From assembly GCF_020708045.1 (NCBI RefSeq), contig NZ_JAJFES010000003.1, forward strand, positions 1-64,000: 64,000 nucleotides of DNA. The letters are read 5' to 3'. Position numbers and translations under genes: made by a program. Below the pieces are notes generated by a model. That model did no database searches and was not told where the DNA came from. It worked only from the letters and a program-made list of their open reading frames with translations. The DNA is from Massilia sp. IC2-278 (GTDB taxonomy: Bacteria > Pseudomonadota > Gammaproteobacteria > Burkholderiales > Burkholderiaceae_D). The stretch's first letter is position 1. Each line of letters begins with the position of its first letter. Positions 1-9,349 of the stretch are shown here, in pieces.

Positions 1-234
1 GGTGGGGATTGCTGGGCGAGGGCCGGGCTTGACAAGCTAGCGGCGAGGATGAGGAGCGTGCGGGAGTGCGGTGGGGGCATGTGCCAATCTCCAGGGAAGG
101 TTATTCGCGTTATGCGAATAACTATATGCCTGAAAGTGGCAATGTGTAAACAAGTACAAGAAATTAAAGTTGCTAGACAATGGAAATTTGGGATGCCATC
201 ACACGGCATAGTATTTATGATCGAGACGGCAACC

Positions 235-266
235 GTACGGTGGGCACCCCGTGCCCACGCGGTTAC
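235..266 (+). repeat. REP-like palindrome, GTAC head
   Basis: A perfect 8-bp stem (gtgggcac / gtgcccac, 240-258) with a 3-base loop is preceded by a GTACG head and followed by the tail gcggttac. It belongs to the family seen about sixteen times in this window and pairs with an inverted copy at 392-450. Confidence 0.8.
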
Positions 267-391
267 GTGTTTCGCCGCAGTCACTGGCGTGGATGGTTCG
301 CCCGCCGGCGCCAAGCCCGGACGGTCCATCGGCATGGGCTTCGCTCGGCTGTCCGGGCGACACCTCTCGGTACGTGTCCGAAGTTGACGCA

Positions 392-450
392 CGTAACCGC
401 GTGGGCAGTAGGGCTGGCTAAATGCCAGCACTACGAAGTGCCCACCGTAC
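392..450 (-). repeat. REP-like palindrome with a second palindrome nested in its loop
   Basis: The outer stem gtgggca (401-407) pairs with tgcccac (439-445) and has the usual gtaaccgc tail and GTAC head, read on the minus strand. The loop is not the usual 2-3 bases. It holds an inner palindrome (408-434) with its own GTAG/CTAC ends and a gctggc/gccagc stem. It is the facing partner of 235-266. Confidence 0.75.
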
Positions 451-488
451 GGGTCAGCGTCCCGGGCCTGGTTGACGAGTCGGCTTAG

Positions 489-527
489 CAAAAAAAGAAG
501 CGGACCCACGCTTGCACGTGGATCCGC
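489..527 (-). terminator. Rho-independent terminator of prfC
   Basis: Read on the minus strand, an 11-bp GC-rich stem (500-510 with 517-527, one G.U-type mismatch) with a 6-base loop is followed by a run of seven T. It starts about 20 bases after the prfC stop. Confidence 0.85.
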
Positions 528-548
528 CCTCTTCAGCCAGCCAGTCTG

Positions 549-2216
549 TTACGCCAGCTTCGCCGCGTGCTCGCGCGTTGCGTGGAAGGTCAGCTTCGGC
601 CAGCGTTCCTGGGTCAGGCGCAGGTTCACGCCGGAGGTGGCCAGGAAGGCCAGGTTGCCGGCCGCGTCATACGCGACCTGGTGGCCGAGTTGGTTTTCGA
701 AATCGGACAGGGCTTTCTTGTCGTCCGACGACACCCAGCGCGCGCTGCTGATGCTCGAACTCTCGAATACGGCGTCCACGCCGTATTCATTTAACAGGCG
801 GCTTGCCACCACCTCGAACTGCAGCACGCCGACCGCGCCCAGGATCAGGTCCGAGCCCAGCACCGGCTTGAAGACCTGCACCGCGCCCTCTTCGCCCAGC
901 TGCTGCAAGCCCTTGTGCAGCTGTTTTACTTTCAGCGGATTGCGGATGCGCACCGTGCGGAACAGGTCCGGCGCGAAGTACGGGATGCCGGTGAAGGTCA
1001 GCAGCTCGCCTTCCGAGAAGCTGTCGCCGATCTGCATGTTGCCGTGGTTCGGCAGGCCGATGATGTCGCCGGCGTAGGCTTCTTCCACCTGCTCGCGCGA
1101 GGAGGCCATGAAGGTCACCACCGACGACAGTTTCACTTCCCTGCCCAAACGCAGGTGGCGCACTTTCATGCCCTTCTCGAAGCGTCCCGAGCACACGCGC
1201 AGGAAGGCGATGCGGTCGCGGTGGGCCGGGTCCATGTTGGCCTGGATCTTGAAGACGAAGCCCGAGAACTTCGGCTCGTCCGGATTCACGGCGCGCACGG
1301 TGGCGTCACGCTCGCGCGGGCCCGGCGCCCAGTCGACCAGGGCCGAGAGGATTTCGCGCACGCCGAAGTTGTTGATCGCGGAACCGAAGAACACCGGGGT
1401 CTGCACGCCCGACAGGAAGCGCTCCAGGTCGAAGGGATGCGAGGCGCCGTGCACCAGCTCGACTTCCATTTTCAGCTGTTCGATCTCGAGCGGGAACATC
1501 TCGGCCAGCTTCGGATTGTCGATGCCCTTGATGATTTCGAAGGCGCCGTCGGCCTTTTCCTCGCCGGCCTTGAACAGCATGATGGTGTCGTTCAGCAGGT
1601 GGTACACGCCGCGGAAGTTCTTGCCCATGCCGATAGGCCAGGTCACCGGCGCGCATTCGATCTTCAGCACCGATTCGAGCTCGTCGAGCAGCTCGAGCGG
1701 ATCGCGCGTTTCGCGGTCCAGCTTGTTCATGAAGGTGACGATCGGCGTATTGCGCATGCGGCAGACGTCGAGCAGCTTGATGGTCTGCGCTTCCACGCCC
1801 TTGGCCGCATCGATCACCATCAGGGCCGAGTCGACGGCGGTCAGCACGCGGTAGGTGTCTTCCGAGAAGTCCTGGTGGCCCGGGGTGTCGAGCAGGTTGA
1901 TCACGTGGTCGCGGAACTCGAACTGCATCACCGAGGACGCGACCGAGATGCCGCGCTGCTTCTCGATGTCCATCCAGTCGGAGGTGGCGTGGCGCCCGCT
2001 CTTGCGGCCCTTGACGGTGCCGGCCAGCTGGATCGCGCCCGAGAACAGCAGCAGCTTTTCGGTCAGCGTGGTCTTGCCCGCATCGGGGTGGGAAATGATG
2101 CCGAAGGTGCGGCGGCGCGCCACTTCGCGCGCGATGAAGGCAGGCGTCGGCGCCGTCGTCGGCGCGCTGCTGTCGGCAGCGGCGTCGGTTGCGAGGATGT
2201 CAGATTCGTTGGACAT
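549..2216 (-). CDS. prfC: Peptide chain release factor 3 (RF3)
   Basis: RF3 is the cytoplasmic GTPase that removes RF1/RF2 from the ribosome after termination. The G-domain motifs are complete: HPDAGKTT at 43-50, the switch I region RGIS near 88-91, DTPGH at 110-114 and NKLD at 164-167. The rest aligns by eye along the whole length of E. coli RF3, including the C-terminal FHxTREH region. At 555 residues it exceeds the usual 527-530 because of an Ala/Ser/Thr-rich N-terminal extension of about 27 residues before the conserved [10 protein letters not shown] segment. No strong ribosome-binding site marks the start, so part of that extension may be untranslated. The gene has its own terminator and is separated from pilY1 by a REP-like element. 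Confidence 0.97.
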   Translation of the reverse strand: MSNESDILATDAAADSSAPTTAPTPAFIAREVARRRTFGIISHPDAGKTTLTEKLLLFSGAIQLAGTVKGRKSGRHATSDWMDIEKQRGISVASSVMQFEFRDHVINLLDTPGHQDFSEDTYRVLTAVDSALMVIDAAKGVEAQTIKLLDVCRMRNTPIVTFMNKLDRETRDPLELLDELESVLKIECAPVTWPIGMGKNFRGVYHLLNDTIMLFKAGEEKADGAFEIIKGIDNPKLAEMFPLEIEQLKMEVELVHGASHPFDLERFLSGVQTPVFFGSAINNFGVREILSALVDWAPGPRERDATVRAVNPDEPKFSGFVFKIQANMDPAHRDRIAFLRVCSGRFEKGMKVRHLRLGREVKLSSVVTFMASSREQVEEAYAGDIIGLPNHGNMQIGDSFSEGELLTFTGIPYFAPDLFRTVRIRNPLKVKQLHKGLQQLGEEGAVQVFKPVLGSDLILGAVGVLQFEVVASRLLNEYGVDAVFESSSISSARWVSSDDKKALSDFENQLGHQVAYDAAGNLAFLATSGVNLRLTQERWPKLTFHATREHAAKLA

Positions 2217-2327
2217 AGTCGAGCCCCAATTGGCCCATGAAGAAAACCCTCGATTTTACCGATTCCGAGGGGGTTCGTGTGAATTGAATGGGGCACGGTG
2301 CGGTCGTCTTGGCGCATGCACCGGGTG

Positions 2328-2372
2328 AACGCGTGGACGGCGTAGCCGTCCACCCTACGTTTCCACCCTACG
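2328..2372 (-). repeat. REP-like palindrome with duplicated head
   Basis: The stem gtggacggc / gccgtccac (2333-2341 and 2345-2353, 9 bp, 3-base loop) has the minus-strand GTAG head at 2355-2358. The segment ccaccctacg is then repeated once more at 2363-2372, ending two bases beyond which lies the pilY1 stop. It fills most of the gap between prfC and pilY1. Confidence 0.8.
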
Positions 2373-2373
2373 T

Positions 2374-5300
2374 TTATTCACGGACGCGGCGCCAGCCGGC
2401 GCGCGAGGCGCCTTCCGACTCGGCCGGGGCCACGCCGGAGGTGATCGTGTTGCCGTCGGCGGTGGTGGTGATCATCTTCAGCGCGCCCGAAGGCAGGCGC
2501 ACGATGATGAAGCCGACCGCGGCCGAGGAATTCGACAGGGTCCGCCCGGCGACCTGCACCTCCTGGCCGGAACTGTTCTTGATCGTCTCGCCCAGCGGTT
2601 CGCCGGTGCAGACGTTCAGCTGGTAGACGTTGCTGGTGCCGCCCACCTTGCAGCTCGACGAGGCGCTCGGCAGGTTGGTCACCACGTTCAGGCCGCCCGC
2701 CACGATCTTCGGGTCCAGGTTCACGCGCTCGCCGGCGTTCAGGCCGAAGTCGACGTACCAGCCGCGCTGGGTCGAGAAATCGACCGCGGGGCCGCTGACC
2801 GAGTACGAGGTGCTGGTGCCGCTGATCTTGGCCAGGGTCTGCCTCGCCATGCTCGAGGTGCCGCGCCACTCGGCCGTCGGGATCGTGCTGCCGGCGTCCT
2901 TCAGCACGTAGGCGCTCTGCACGCCGGTGTTGCCGATGTCGACCTCGTCGAGCAGGCGTCCGGTGCCGAAGGCGACCACGCGCGTGGTGCTGCTGCTCTG
3001 GCTGCCGTCGGCGGCCACGGTGTTGACCAGGCAGGTCGTCACGTCGGGGCGCGTGGTGACGGGCTGGCCGGCGCCGGGGAAGCCCAGCAGCAGCACGCCC
3101 GGGTCGCCCTGGCCGGTGAAGTCGAAGCGCCACATCGCGCCGTCGTTGTCGCCGCCGTAGACGAAGGTGATCTTCGGGTCGGTGTTCGGGTTGCTGCTGA
3201 TGGCCGTGATGCGCGCGAAGCCGGTCGGCGTGTCGATGTACTTGCTGTCCTCGGTCTTCCCGGCCAGCTTGGGCGTGGCCTTCTTCGACAGCACGCGGCC
3301 GGTGGCGATGTCGACCACGTACAGGTAGCCGCGGCCGTCGCCGCTGGCGATGCCGTCGGTGCCCGGGATGTTGTTGTAGCCCGAGGTCAGGAACACGGCC
3401 CAGTACTCGACGCCGCGCGCATCCTTCCAGGTGCCGAACTGCGGATTGCCGAAGGAGAGGCCGATGTCCTTGTCATAGTTGCTGCCGCTGCAGACCGCGG
3501 TATCGGCGCACAGTTCCCACAGCGCCCTGGGCGCCTCCGGATCGGTGACGTCGAGCGCGTAGTAGCCGCGTCCACCCGCGTTCAGGCCGGCCACCAGCAC
3601 GCTGCGCCATTCACCGTTGATCTGCACGTCGGCCACCTCGGGCGAGCCGTCGGTGGTGAACTGGTGGCTGGTGCCGTAGGTCGTGCTGGCCTGCAGGTAG
3701 AGCTTCTTCATCGTGATGCGCGGTGCGTAGGCCCAGGTTTCCTTGCCGGTATCCGCGTTAAAGGCGTGCAGCATGCCGTCGTTGGCGGCGACGAAGACCA
3801 TCGGCTGGCGCGTGGCGTTGTCCTGCTTGTAGTCGTTGTAGCCATCCAGCGAATACGACTTGCGCGGGTCGCGCAGGTAGGCCGGTTTCGACGAGGCGAT
3901 GTCGCCCAGCACGATCGGCAGCTGGGCCGCGGCGCCGCCCGCGATCGTGGTGGTCCGTGCGTAGGCGCGGAACAGGGTATCGTTCGCGTGCTGCTGCTGG
4001 CCGCGCAGCCAGTTCACCATGTTCTCGCCGTTGTTGACGATCCGGCGGTTCGCGTCCGACAGCGTCAGGCACTGCGCCAGGGCGCTGCACTTGTCCTTGA
4101 ACCACGCCTTCTCCGGGTCGGTCATCAGGTTGAAGTCGAAGTCCTTCAGGCCATCGTCGGTGTCGTCGGCGCCGGCGAAGTCGCGCATGTAGATCTTGCG
4201 CTCGTCGGTGTCGGTGCCGACCTGGCCGCCCACGGTTTCCGACGAATTCCAGTCCGCCTTGCTGCCGACCACGCCGGTGACGGTGTCGATCTTCTTGTCC
4301 GACAGTTCGCCGTACCAGCGCGCCGTGGTGAAGGTGGCCGAGAAGATGTCGTTGTCCTGCTGCGAGATGTTCGGGGTCGAAGTCGCCGCCGCGGCCGCCG
4401 CGCCGATCTTCACCTCGATGTTCGACAGCGCCGAGCGCAGGCCGTCGATCACTTGCAGCGGGTCGGAAGCGCTGAAGTACTTGCCGTGGCCGTTGATGGC
4501 GGCATGCCACAGATCGTCCACGCGCGACTGGTAGGCGGCGCCGCCGTCGTCGACCCCGGTCTGCGGGTTCGGCCACACGTAGGGACCGTTGTTGTTCCAC
4601 GGGCAGCCGGTCTGGACGCCGGTGATCAGCTTGTAGAAGTCGCTGCCGGCCTTCGGCGCGGTGTCGTACTTGTCGTCGTAGGTCATGATGCCGTCCACGC
4701 CCAGGCCGAGCGCGTAGGTATTCATGTGCAGGCGCGTGTTGTCGCCGGCGGCCGCGGCCACCAGGCCGTTCGGCTCGTTCCAGTTTTCCAGCGACGGGCG
4801 CAGCGAGGTCACGCTGTCGTTCGAGCCGCCGTTGTACCAGTAGAGGGCGACGTCGGCCAGCGAGTTGGCCGTCTGCGCGCTGGGGTCGACGCAGCCCTTG
4901 CTCCGCGAGCAGAAGCGCGACGCATCTTCCTTGTTGTCGTTGTTGACCACGCCGTCGGCCGCGCCGCCGTTCCAGTAGCCGTCGGTGGTAACGAAGGTGA
5001 AGTTCTGCTGGCAGGGGAACTGCACCACCTCGTTGCCGGCCGAGTAGGCATACGGCGAACGGTTGGCGTACATCTTGCCCACCGCGTGCAGGCCCTGGCG
5101 CACCGGGGTCGAGCCGCTGGTCGTCATATCGTACAGGGCCTTGTACCAGGCCGTGCGCGCGGCGCCGGTGAAGGGTTTCGGCGGCTGGCGGATGGTGCCC
5201 TCGGCGGCGGCGGTCGAGAGCGACACGATGCCGACGTTGTAGTTGTCGGCGATCGGCTGGAAGGCCTGGCCCACCGCCGTCTTCATCATCTGGTTGCGGC

Positions 5301-7038
5301 TCTTGTAGTAGGCGTACCAGTTGGCGAAATTGGTCATCTCCTCGGCATAGGTGCAGGTGGTGCCGGCGCAGTCGGTGCGCTTGACGTCCTTCGGGTAGCT
5401 GGTGCGGCTCGAGACGATGTCGGTGCGCACGAACACCGAGGCGCCGAGCGGCGTGACGTCGGCCGGCACGCCGTCGCTGATGCCCGGCGTCGAGCCGAAG
5501 CTCAGGTAGGTGGTGCGGCCGCTGGTGTTGTTGGTCAGCGAACCGAGGGCGATGTTGTTGCCGACGGTGTCCATGTTGGTGCTGACCAGGCAGACGAAAT
5601 TGTTGTTCGCGGCGGCGCAGATCGGGCCGGCCGTGTTCGCATTGGTGCCGCCGACGTAGGCGGTGACGCCCTTGTTGGTGAGGACCTTGTTCTTGATGAG
5701 GTTTGCCACCGTCGAGCTCGACGAGCGCGAGCCGATGCTCAGCGTGCTGCCGAACAGCTGCACGCCGCCGTAGGAAAACCCGTTCAGGACCTGGGTCTTG
5801 GAGCTGTTCGAAGTGCCGGCCACCTGCAGCAGCGCAGTCACGCGCGCGCCCGAGTTGACGATCAGGTCGCGCCCGGCTCGGCTGCCGTCGTTGACCACGG
5901 TGCAGGGCCCGACCGCCTTGTTGGTGTTCCCCGCCGGGCAGCTGATCGGCACCACGGCGACGATGTTGTTCGACTCCAGGGTGATGCCGTATTTCGAGCA
6001 GGCCGGCACGCTGCCGCTGGCGGTGCGCAGGCAGGCCGTGTACTGGTTCGCCAGGCCGGTCTTGGCCATGATCGAGGCGGCCAGCGAGGCCGCCAGCGCG
6101 CTCTGCTTGGCGGCGGTGTCGGTGCCGTTGGCGGCGGTGACGGCGTCCTTGGTCAGGGTGAAGGTGCCGTTCGGCTCGACCACCTGCACGCTGCTGATGC
6201 TCATCGAGTTGGTGTAGGGCGAAGCCTTGATGGTGATGGTGCCGTACCAGTCCGGGTTGCGGTTCGGGTCGGAGAAGCGCGGGTACTTGTAGTCGCCGAC
6301 GAACTTGGCCTGGCAGTTGGTCAGCGCGCGGTCGGTGCAGAAGCGCACCTTGGCCGGCTCCGGATAACCCGCCGGGGCAGCCGCCCCCACCGCCGTCACC
6401 CTGCAGTTGGTGAGCGTGGCGTCGGTGCAGTACTCGGCCACGTTGATGGTGTAGTAATAGGGGTTCGCGAGGAAGTATTCGGGCGAGTAGCGCGCGTCGT
6501 TCGGGTAGGTGTAGCCGGTGGTGTTGTAGCCGCAGTCGGAGCCGTCGCACCAGCGCAGGTCGGGGAAGCCCGCCGCCAGGTTGGTGTTGTTGGCGTCGCG
6601 GCCCAGCAGGTCGGTGCGGTCGACGCCGTAGATGTCGGTGGTGACCGAAGTCCAGCTGCTCGTCTCGGACGCGTTCTGGTTCGGGTAGGAGCTGCCGTCG
6701 CCTTTCACCGGCGGCAGGTAGCGCACCTTGGGGTTGTAGTACTGCTTGTTGAAGTCGGCGCTGGCGAAGGGCGGGTCGCCGGCCTTGCAGCCGCGGATGC
6801 CGCCGGCGATCGTCGCGCGCGCGCGGCAGCTGCCGGTGTTGTTCACGTAGTCCGGCGTGTAGTTGAAGGTCATCGAGCCCGAGTTGTCGTACAGGAGCAT
6901 CAGGTTCGGCTTGACGGTGCCGGTGCCGCTGATGTTCAGCAGCGGGACGTCGGCGATGCCGACCGGGGCGGCCGCGGCCGGCGCGGCCATCAAGGTGGCC
7001 AGCAGGGCCGAGGCAAACAGGGTGAACAAACGGTTCAT
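2374..7038 (-). CDS. pilY1: PilY1-like type IV pilus tip-associated protein
   Basis: PilY1 is a secreted adhesin and assembly factor at the pilus tip. Starting at 7038, the protein is 1554 residues and opens with a signal peptide (1-24, ending AAPAAAA). The frame is open to 7131, but the upstream part lacks signal character and GGAAA lies 6 bases before this ATG. A von Willebrand A MIDAS motif (DNSGS, 51-55) follows. The remaining vWA elements, a Thr in a GSTP segment and an Asp-Gly in TTDGYW, only appear near 642 and 685, so the vWA fold is split by a long insertion. The C-terminal half (about 1080 onward) is the PilY1 beta-propeller, with the typical VFVAANDGMLHAF segment. Cysteine-rich stretches suggest disulfides. 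It is the last gene of the pilus operon, 89 bases after pilX. Confidence 0.93.
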   Translation of the reverse strand: MNRLFTLFASALLATLMAAPAAAAPVGIADVPLLNISGTGTVKPNLMLLYDNSGSMTFNYTPDYVNNTGSCRARATIAGGIRGCKAGDPPFASADFNKQYYNPKVRYLPPVKGDGSSYPNQNASETSSWTSVTTDIYGVDRTDLLGRDANNTNLAAGFPDLRWCDGSDCGYNTTGYTYPNDARYSPEYFLANPYYYTINVAEYCTDATLTNCRVTAVGAAAPAGYPEPAKVRFCTDRALTNCQAKFVGDYKYPRFSDPNRNPDWYGTITIKASPYTNSMSISSVQVVEPNGTFTLTKDAVTAANGTDTAAKQSALAASLAASIMAKTGLANQYTACLRTASGSVPACSKYGITLESNNIVAVVPISCPAGNTNKAVGPCTVVNDGSRAGRDLIVNSGARVTALLQVAGTSNSSKTQVLNGFSYGGVQLFGSTLSIGSRSSSSTVANLIKNKVLTNKGVTAYVGGTNANTAGPICAAANNNFVCLVSTNMDTVGNNIALGSLTNNTSGRTTYLSFGSTPGISDGVPADVTPLGASVFVRTDIVSSRTSYPKDVKRTDCAGTTCTYAEEMTNFANWYAYYKSRNQMMKTAVGQAFQPIADNYNVGIVSLSTAAAEGTIRQPPKPFTGAARTAWYKALYDMTTSGSTPVRQGLHAVGKMYANRSPYAYSAGNEVVQFPCQQNFTFVTTDGYWNGGAADGVVNNDNKEDASRFCSRSKGCVDPSAQTANSLADVALYWYNGGSNDSVTSLRPSLENWNEPNGLVAAAAGDNTRLHMNTYALGLGVDGIMTYDDKYDTAPKAGSDFYKLITGVQTGCPWNNNGPYVWPNPQTGVDDGGAAYQSRVDDLWHAAINGHGKYFSASDPLQVIDGLRSALSNIEVKIGAAAAAATSTPNISQQDNDIFSATFTTARWYGELSDKKIDTVTGVVGSKADWNSSETVGGQVGTDTDERKIYMRDFAGADDTDDGLKDFDFNLMTDPEKAWFKDKCSALAQCLTLSDANRRIVNNGENMVNWLRGQQQHANDTLFRAYARTTTIAGGAAAQLPIVLGDIASSKPAYLRDPRKSYSLDGYNDYKQDNATRQPMVFVAANDGMLHAFNADTGKETWAYAPRITMKKLYLQASTTYGTSHQFTTDGSPEVADVQINGEWRSVLVAGLNAGGRGYYALDVTDPEAPRALWELCADTAVCSGSNYDKDIGLSFGNPQFGTWKDARGVEYWAVFLTSGYNNIPGTDGIASGDGRGYLYVVDIATGRVLSKKATPKLAGKTEDSKYIDTPTGFARITAISSNPNTDPKITFVYGGDNDGAMWRFDFTGQGDPGVLLLGFPGAGQPVTTRPDVTTCLVNTVAADGSQSSSTTRVVAFGTGRLLDEVDIGNTGVQSAYVLKDAGSTIPTAEWRGTSSMARQTLAKISGTSTSYSVSGPAVDFSTQRGWYVDFGLNAGERVNLDPKIVAGGLNVVTNLPSASSSCKVGGTSNVYQLNVCTGEPLGETIKNSSGQEVQVAGRTLSNSSAAVGFIIVRLPSGALKMITTTADGNTITSGVAPAESEGASRAGWRRVRE

Positions 7039-7127
7039 GCGCGTTTCCATTCTCGCGTTTCTACTTGGTCCGGCAAGGGGCCGGTTCTCGTTGCTGCGGC
7101 CCGGCCGCAGCGCTGCCCGGGGAGGAC

Positions 7128-7724
7128 TCAACCGCCGATCAGCACCACCAGCTGGTTCACGACGTTACCGCCGCGCGTGCCGGCAAGGCGCGCCGTGATC
7201 ACGTAGTGCACCTTCGGCGTTTCGGCGAACTGCGGCGAGTCGGAGGCCAGGCTGTCGCCGACGCCGATGTGGGCGCTGCCGGAATTCGGGTCGGCGGTCT
7301 GCACGCAGGTATTCCCGACGGCGTCGTAGGCGCCGCTCAGGAGGCACAGGCGGTGCACCACGTAGTCGATGCTCTGGCCTTCGTGCACGACCGTCTTCTT
7401 GCCGTCCCAGAAGGTGCTCGAGCGCGCGGTCTGGGTGGTGTCGAGCGTGGCAAGGTAGCCATTGTCCGGGGAATCGTCGTTCAGCAGCGCCTTGTTGTTG
7501 CCGGCCGCCGTGTCGCTCAGCCACTTGAAGCCCGCGTGCAGGCCGGCGTCGACCGCGCGGCTCTGGGCCGAGTCGTAGGCCAGGTTCGAGGCCGTCAGGG
7601 TGGTCGAGTTGCTCGACTTGATCAGGTAGATGCTCGAGATGAGCATCACCAGCAGGATGATCAGCATGACCGGCAGGGCCAGCCCGCCCTGCCTGCGGCG
7701 CGGGAAAGTAGCGATGGTGTGCAT
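7128..7724 (-). CDS. pilX: PilX-like minor pilin
   Basis: This is a 198-residue minor pilin of the PilX type, which helps prime type IV pilus assembly in the inner membrane. The N-terminus has a basic leader (PRRRQGG) followed by a continuous hydrophobic helix, with probable prepilin cleavage after Gly14. The mature sequence begins LALPV and therefore lacks the Glu5 that normal pilins use for assembly, as expected for PilX-like proteins. A pair of cysteines in the C-terminal half could form a disulfide. Its start follows the pilW stop by 3 bases, and GGAGG lies 9 bases upstream. The assignment rests on position between pilW and pilY1 as much as on sequence. Confidence 0.85.
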   Translation of the reverse strand: MHTIATFPRRRQGGLALPVMLIILLVMLISSIYLIKSSNSTTLTASNLAYDSAQSRAVDAGLHAGFKWLSDTAAGNNKALLNDDSPDNGYLATLDTTQTARSSTFWDGKKTVVHEGQSIDYVVHRLCLLSGAYDAVGNTCVQTADPNSGSAHIGVGDSLASDSPQFAETPKVHYVITARLAGTRGGNVVNQLVVLIGG

Positions 7725-7727
7725 GGT

Positions 7728-8906
7728 TCAGGGCCTCCAGCCGGCGTTGCGCAGCGGGACGATGGTCTCGAAGACGCGGTAGCGGTAGCAGCCCCAGTCG
7801 TCGCCGCCGACGTCGACCGTGATCGGAGCCGCGGCCACGCCCTCGGGCACGGCGCTGGCGAACACCACCGGCTTGTCGGCGGTGGCGGTGCAGTCGCCGT
7901 CCGCGTCGGGGCGCTCGCGCGCCGCGCTGCGGGCCACCACGGCGATGCGCAGGGCCGCGATGTGCTGGTAGTCGCCGGCATTGCCGGCGCTGCCGCTGCC
8001 GTCGGCGTCGATCATGGTGGCCGACCAGCGCCGCACTTGCAGCCCGTCCTGGGGCGTAAAGGCGCCCCCGGTGCGGGTATCGAAACCGTATTGCGCCTTG
8101 ATCGAGACGATGTTGTCGGCCACGGTCTGGGCCGTGCCGCCGGAACCGGCCAGGTCGGTCGAGCGCAGCTGCAGGAAACCGTTGTTCACCGACCAGGTAT
8201 GGAAGGCCAGGGTTTTCTCCGGTCCCAGGTTGAAGATGCGCGCCATGCCCGCCGTGTAGTTCGCGCCGCCAAGCGCGCCGCTGTTGTAGCGGAAGCCCGT
8301 GCCGCCGGCCAGCATCACGTACTGCTGCTTCGGCGGGGCGTCGACCCGGCCCGGGTCCTCCGAGATCTGGGCCAGCGCGCAATCGCCGGCGCCGATGTTG
8401 TCCGGGGCCACCACGACTACGTCGCCCAGCTTGAAGCCATAGGAAGGAACGCGGTCGACGTCGAGGCGCGTGCCGCCGATGTAGTTGCTGGTCACGCGCA
8501 GGGTGCCGGTGCCGGTCATCGAGCTGCCCGAGTACAGGCTGATGCGGTCGGGTCCGGCGCCGCCGGATTCGATCACGGCCGGCGCCAGCGGAAACACCGT
8601 GCCGGGGCCGCGCGCGGCCGGCGCCAGGCTGTAGCCGCCGGTGTCGTGAAAACGCGTATTGCAGCCGACCAGCACCGGATCGTTCAGGCCGAAGCCGGCC
8701 TGCTGGGCGTCGCCGCTGATCGAGAACATGGCCAGCATCCCGTTCTGCATCGAGTCCGAGCCGCCCAGGGCCGAGGCCTTGTTCTGTTCGGCGCCGGTGA
8801 TCAGGCGCGTGGCGAACACCAGCGCCAGCAGGCCGATGAGCACGCTGACCAGCAGTTCGACCAGGGAAAAGCCGCGCGCGCGCGGACTGTGGAAACCGGC
8901 GCGCAT
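7728..8906 (-). CDS. pilW: PilW-like minor pilin
   Basis: This minor pilin is about 392 residues long, the usual size for PilW. After an 11-12 residue basic leader comes the prepilin motif RGFSLVELLVS with Glu5, then a hydrophobic helix, so it should be cleaved and N-methylated by PilD. The body is a large extracytoplasmic domain with several cysteines (near VGCN, DCAL, DCTA and WGCYRY). I placed the start at ATG 8906, which shares one base with the pilV stop (TGATG), in preference to the GTG one codon earlier. It is translationally coupled within the pilE-to-pilY1 operon. Confidence 0.92.
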   Translation of the reverse strand: MRAGFHSPRARGFSLVELLVSVLIGLLALVFATRLITGAEQNKASALGGSDSMQNGMLAMFSISGDAQQAGFGLNDPVLVGCNTRFHDTGGYSLAPAARGPGTVFPLAPAVIESGGAGPDRISLYSGSSMTGTGTLRVTSNYIGGTRLDVDRVPSYGFKLGDVVVVAPDNIGAGDCALAQISEDPGRVDAPPKQQYVMLAGGTGFRYNSGALGGANYTAGMARIFNLGPEKTLAFHTWSVNNGFLQLRSTDLAGSGGTAQTVADNIVSIKAQYGFDTRTGGAFTPQDGLQVRRWSATMIDADGSGSAGNAGDYQHIAALRIAVVARSAARERPDADGDCTATADKPVVFASAVPEGVAAAPITVDVGGDDWGCYRYRVFETIVPLRNAGWRP

Positions 8907-9349
8907 CACATCGCCCCCGAAATGAAGGCGCGCACCTCGTGCCTGTTGGCCAGCTCGCCGGCCTTGCGCTGCCAGGCGATGCTGACCACGACTTCGCTCG
9001 GGTCGGGCGACGTGCCCTCGTCGACGCTGACCGTGATCTCGGCGCCGGGGATGTGGCTGCGCGTTTCCGCGTACCAGGTCGCAAGACGCTCGCCCGGTTC
9101 CTCGTCCTCTTCCAGCGCGTAGTCGCCGAGGTGGGACGGATCGGTGCTCATCACGCCGATCAGCTTGTCGGCGGCGATGGTGGCCTCGGCGCGCATGCCG
9201 GCATCCGACAGCGCGGAATAGGCGCGCGCCTGCAGGCCGATGGTGCCGAGCAGGCCGATGGCCAGCAGCACCGCCGCGATCAGGGCTTCGATCAGGGACA
9301 CGCCGTCCTGGCGGCGCGGAACAATCAAGTTGCGGGTCATGCGGTTCAT
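8906..9349 (-). CDS. pilV: PilV-like minor pilin
   Basis: This 147-residue minor pilin has the leader MNRMTRNLIVPRRQDG followed by VSLIEALIAAV, a type III-like prepilin cleavage site with Glu5 and a long hydrophobic helix. The start at 9349 forms an ATGA overlap with the stop of the fimT-like gene, which is strong evidence against the longer upstream frame (its upstream translation is Arg-rich noise). PilV helps form the initiation complex under the pilus tip. Its place between the fimT-like gene and pilW matches the usual minor-pilin order. Confidence 0.9.
   Translation of the reverse strand: MNRMTRNLIVPRRQDGVSLIEALIAAVLLAIGLLGTIGLQARAYSALSDAGMRAEATIAADKLIGVMSTDPSHLGDYALEEDEEPGERLATWYAETRSHIPGAEITVSVDEGTSPDPSEVVVSIAWQRKAGELANRHEVRAFISGAM

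Larger units (their letters stand above)
1..487. other. Intergenic region with two facing REP-like palindromes
   Basis: No convincing gene is seen. The short open frames here lack ribosome-binding sites and recognisable protein features, and they run through the palindromes. The stretch holds two palindromic elements that face each other (235-266 and 392-450), annotated separately. The left neighbour of the window is unknown, so promoters or the end of another gene may lie in the first 200 bases; I see nothing decisive there. Confidence 0.6.

Noticed and set aside
49..488. Small plus-strand frames at the left end
   Set aside because: They run through REP-like palindromes and lack ribosome-binding sites and protein character.
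3664..7206. Very long plus-strand open frame (over 1100 codons) opposite pilY1
   Set aside because: It is antisense to a gene with clear domains, is dominated by Arg/Gly/Val/Ala codons of GC-rich shadow type, and has no ribosome-binding site or recognisable motif.
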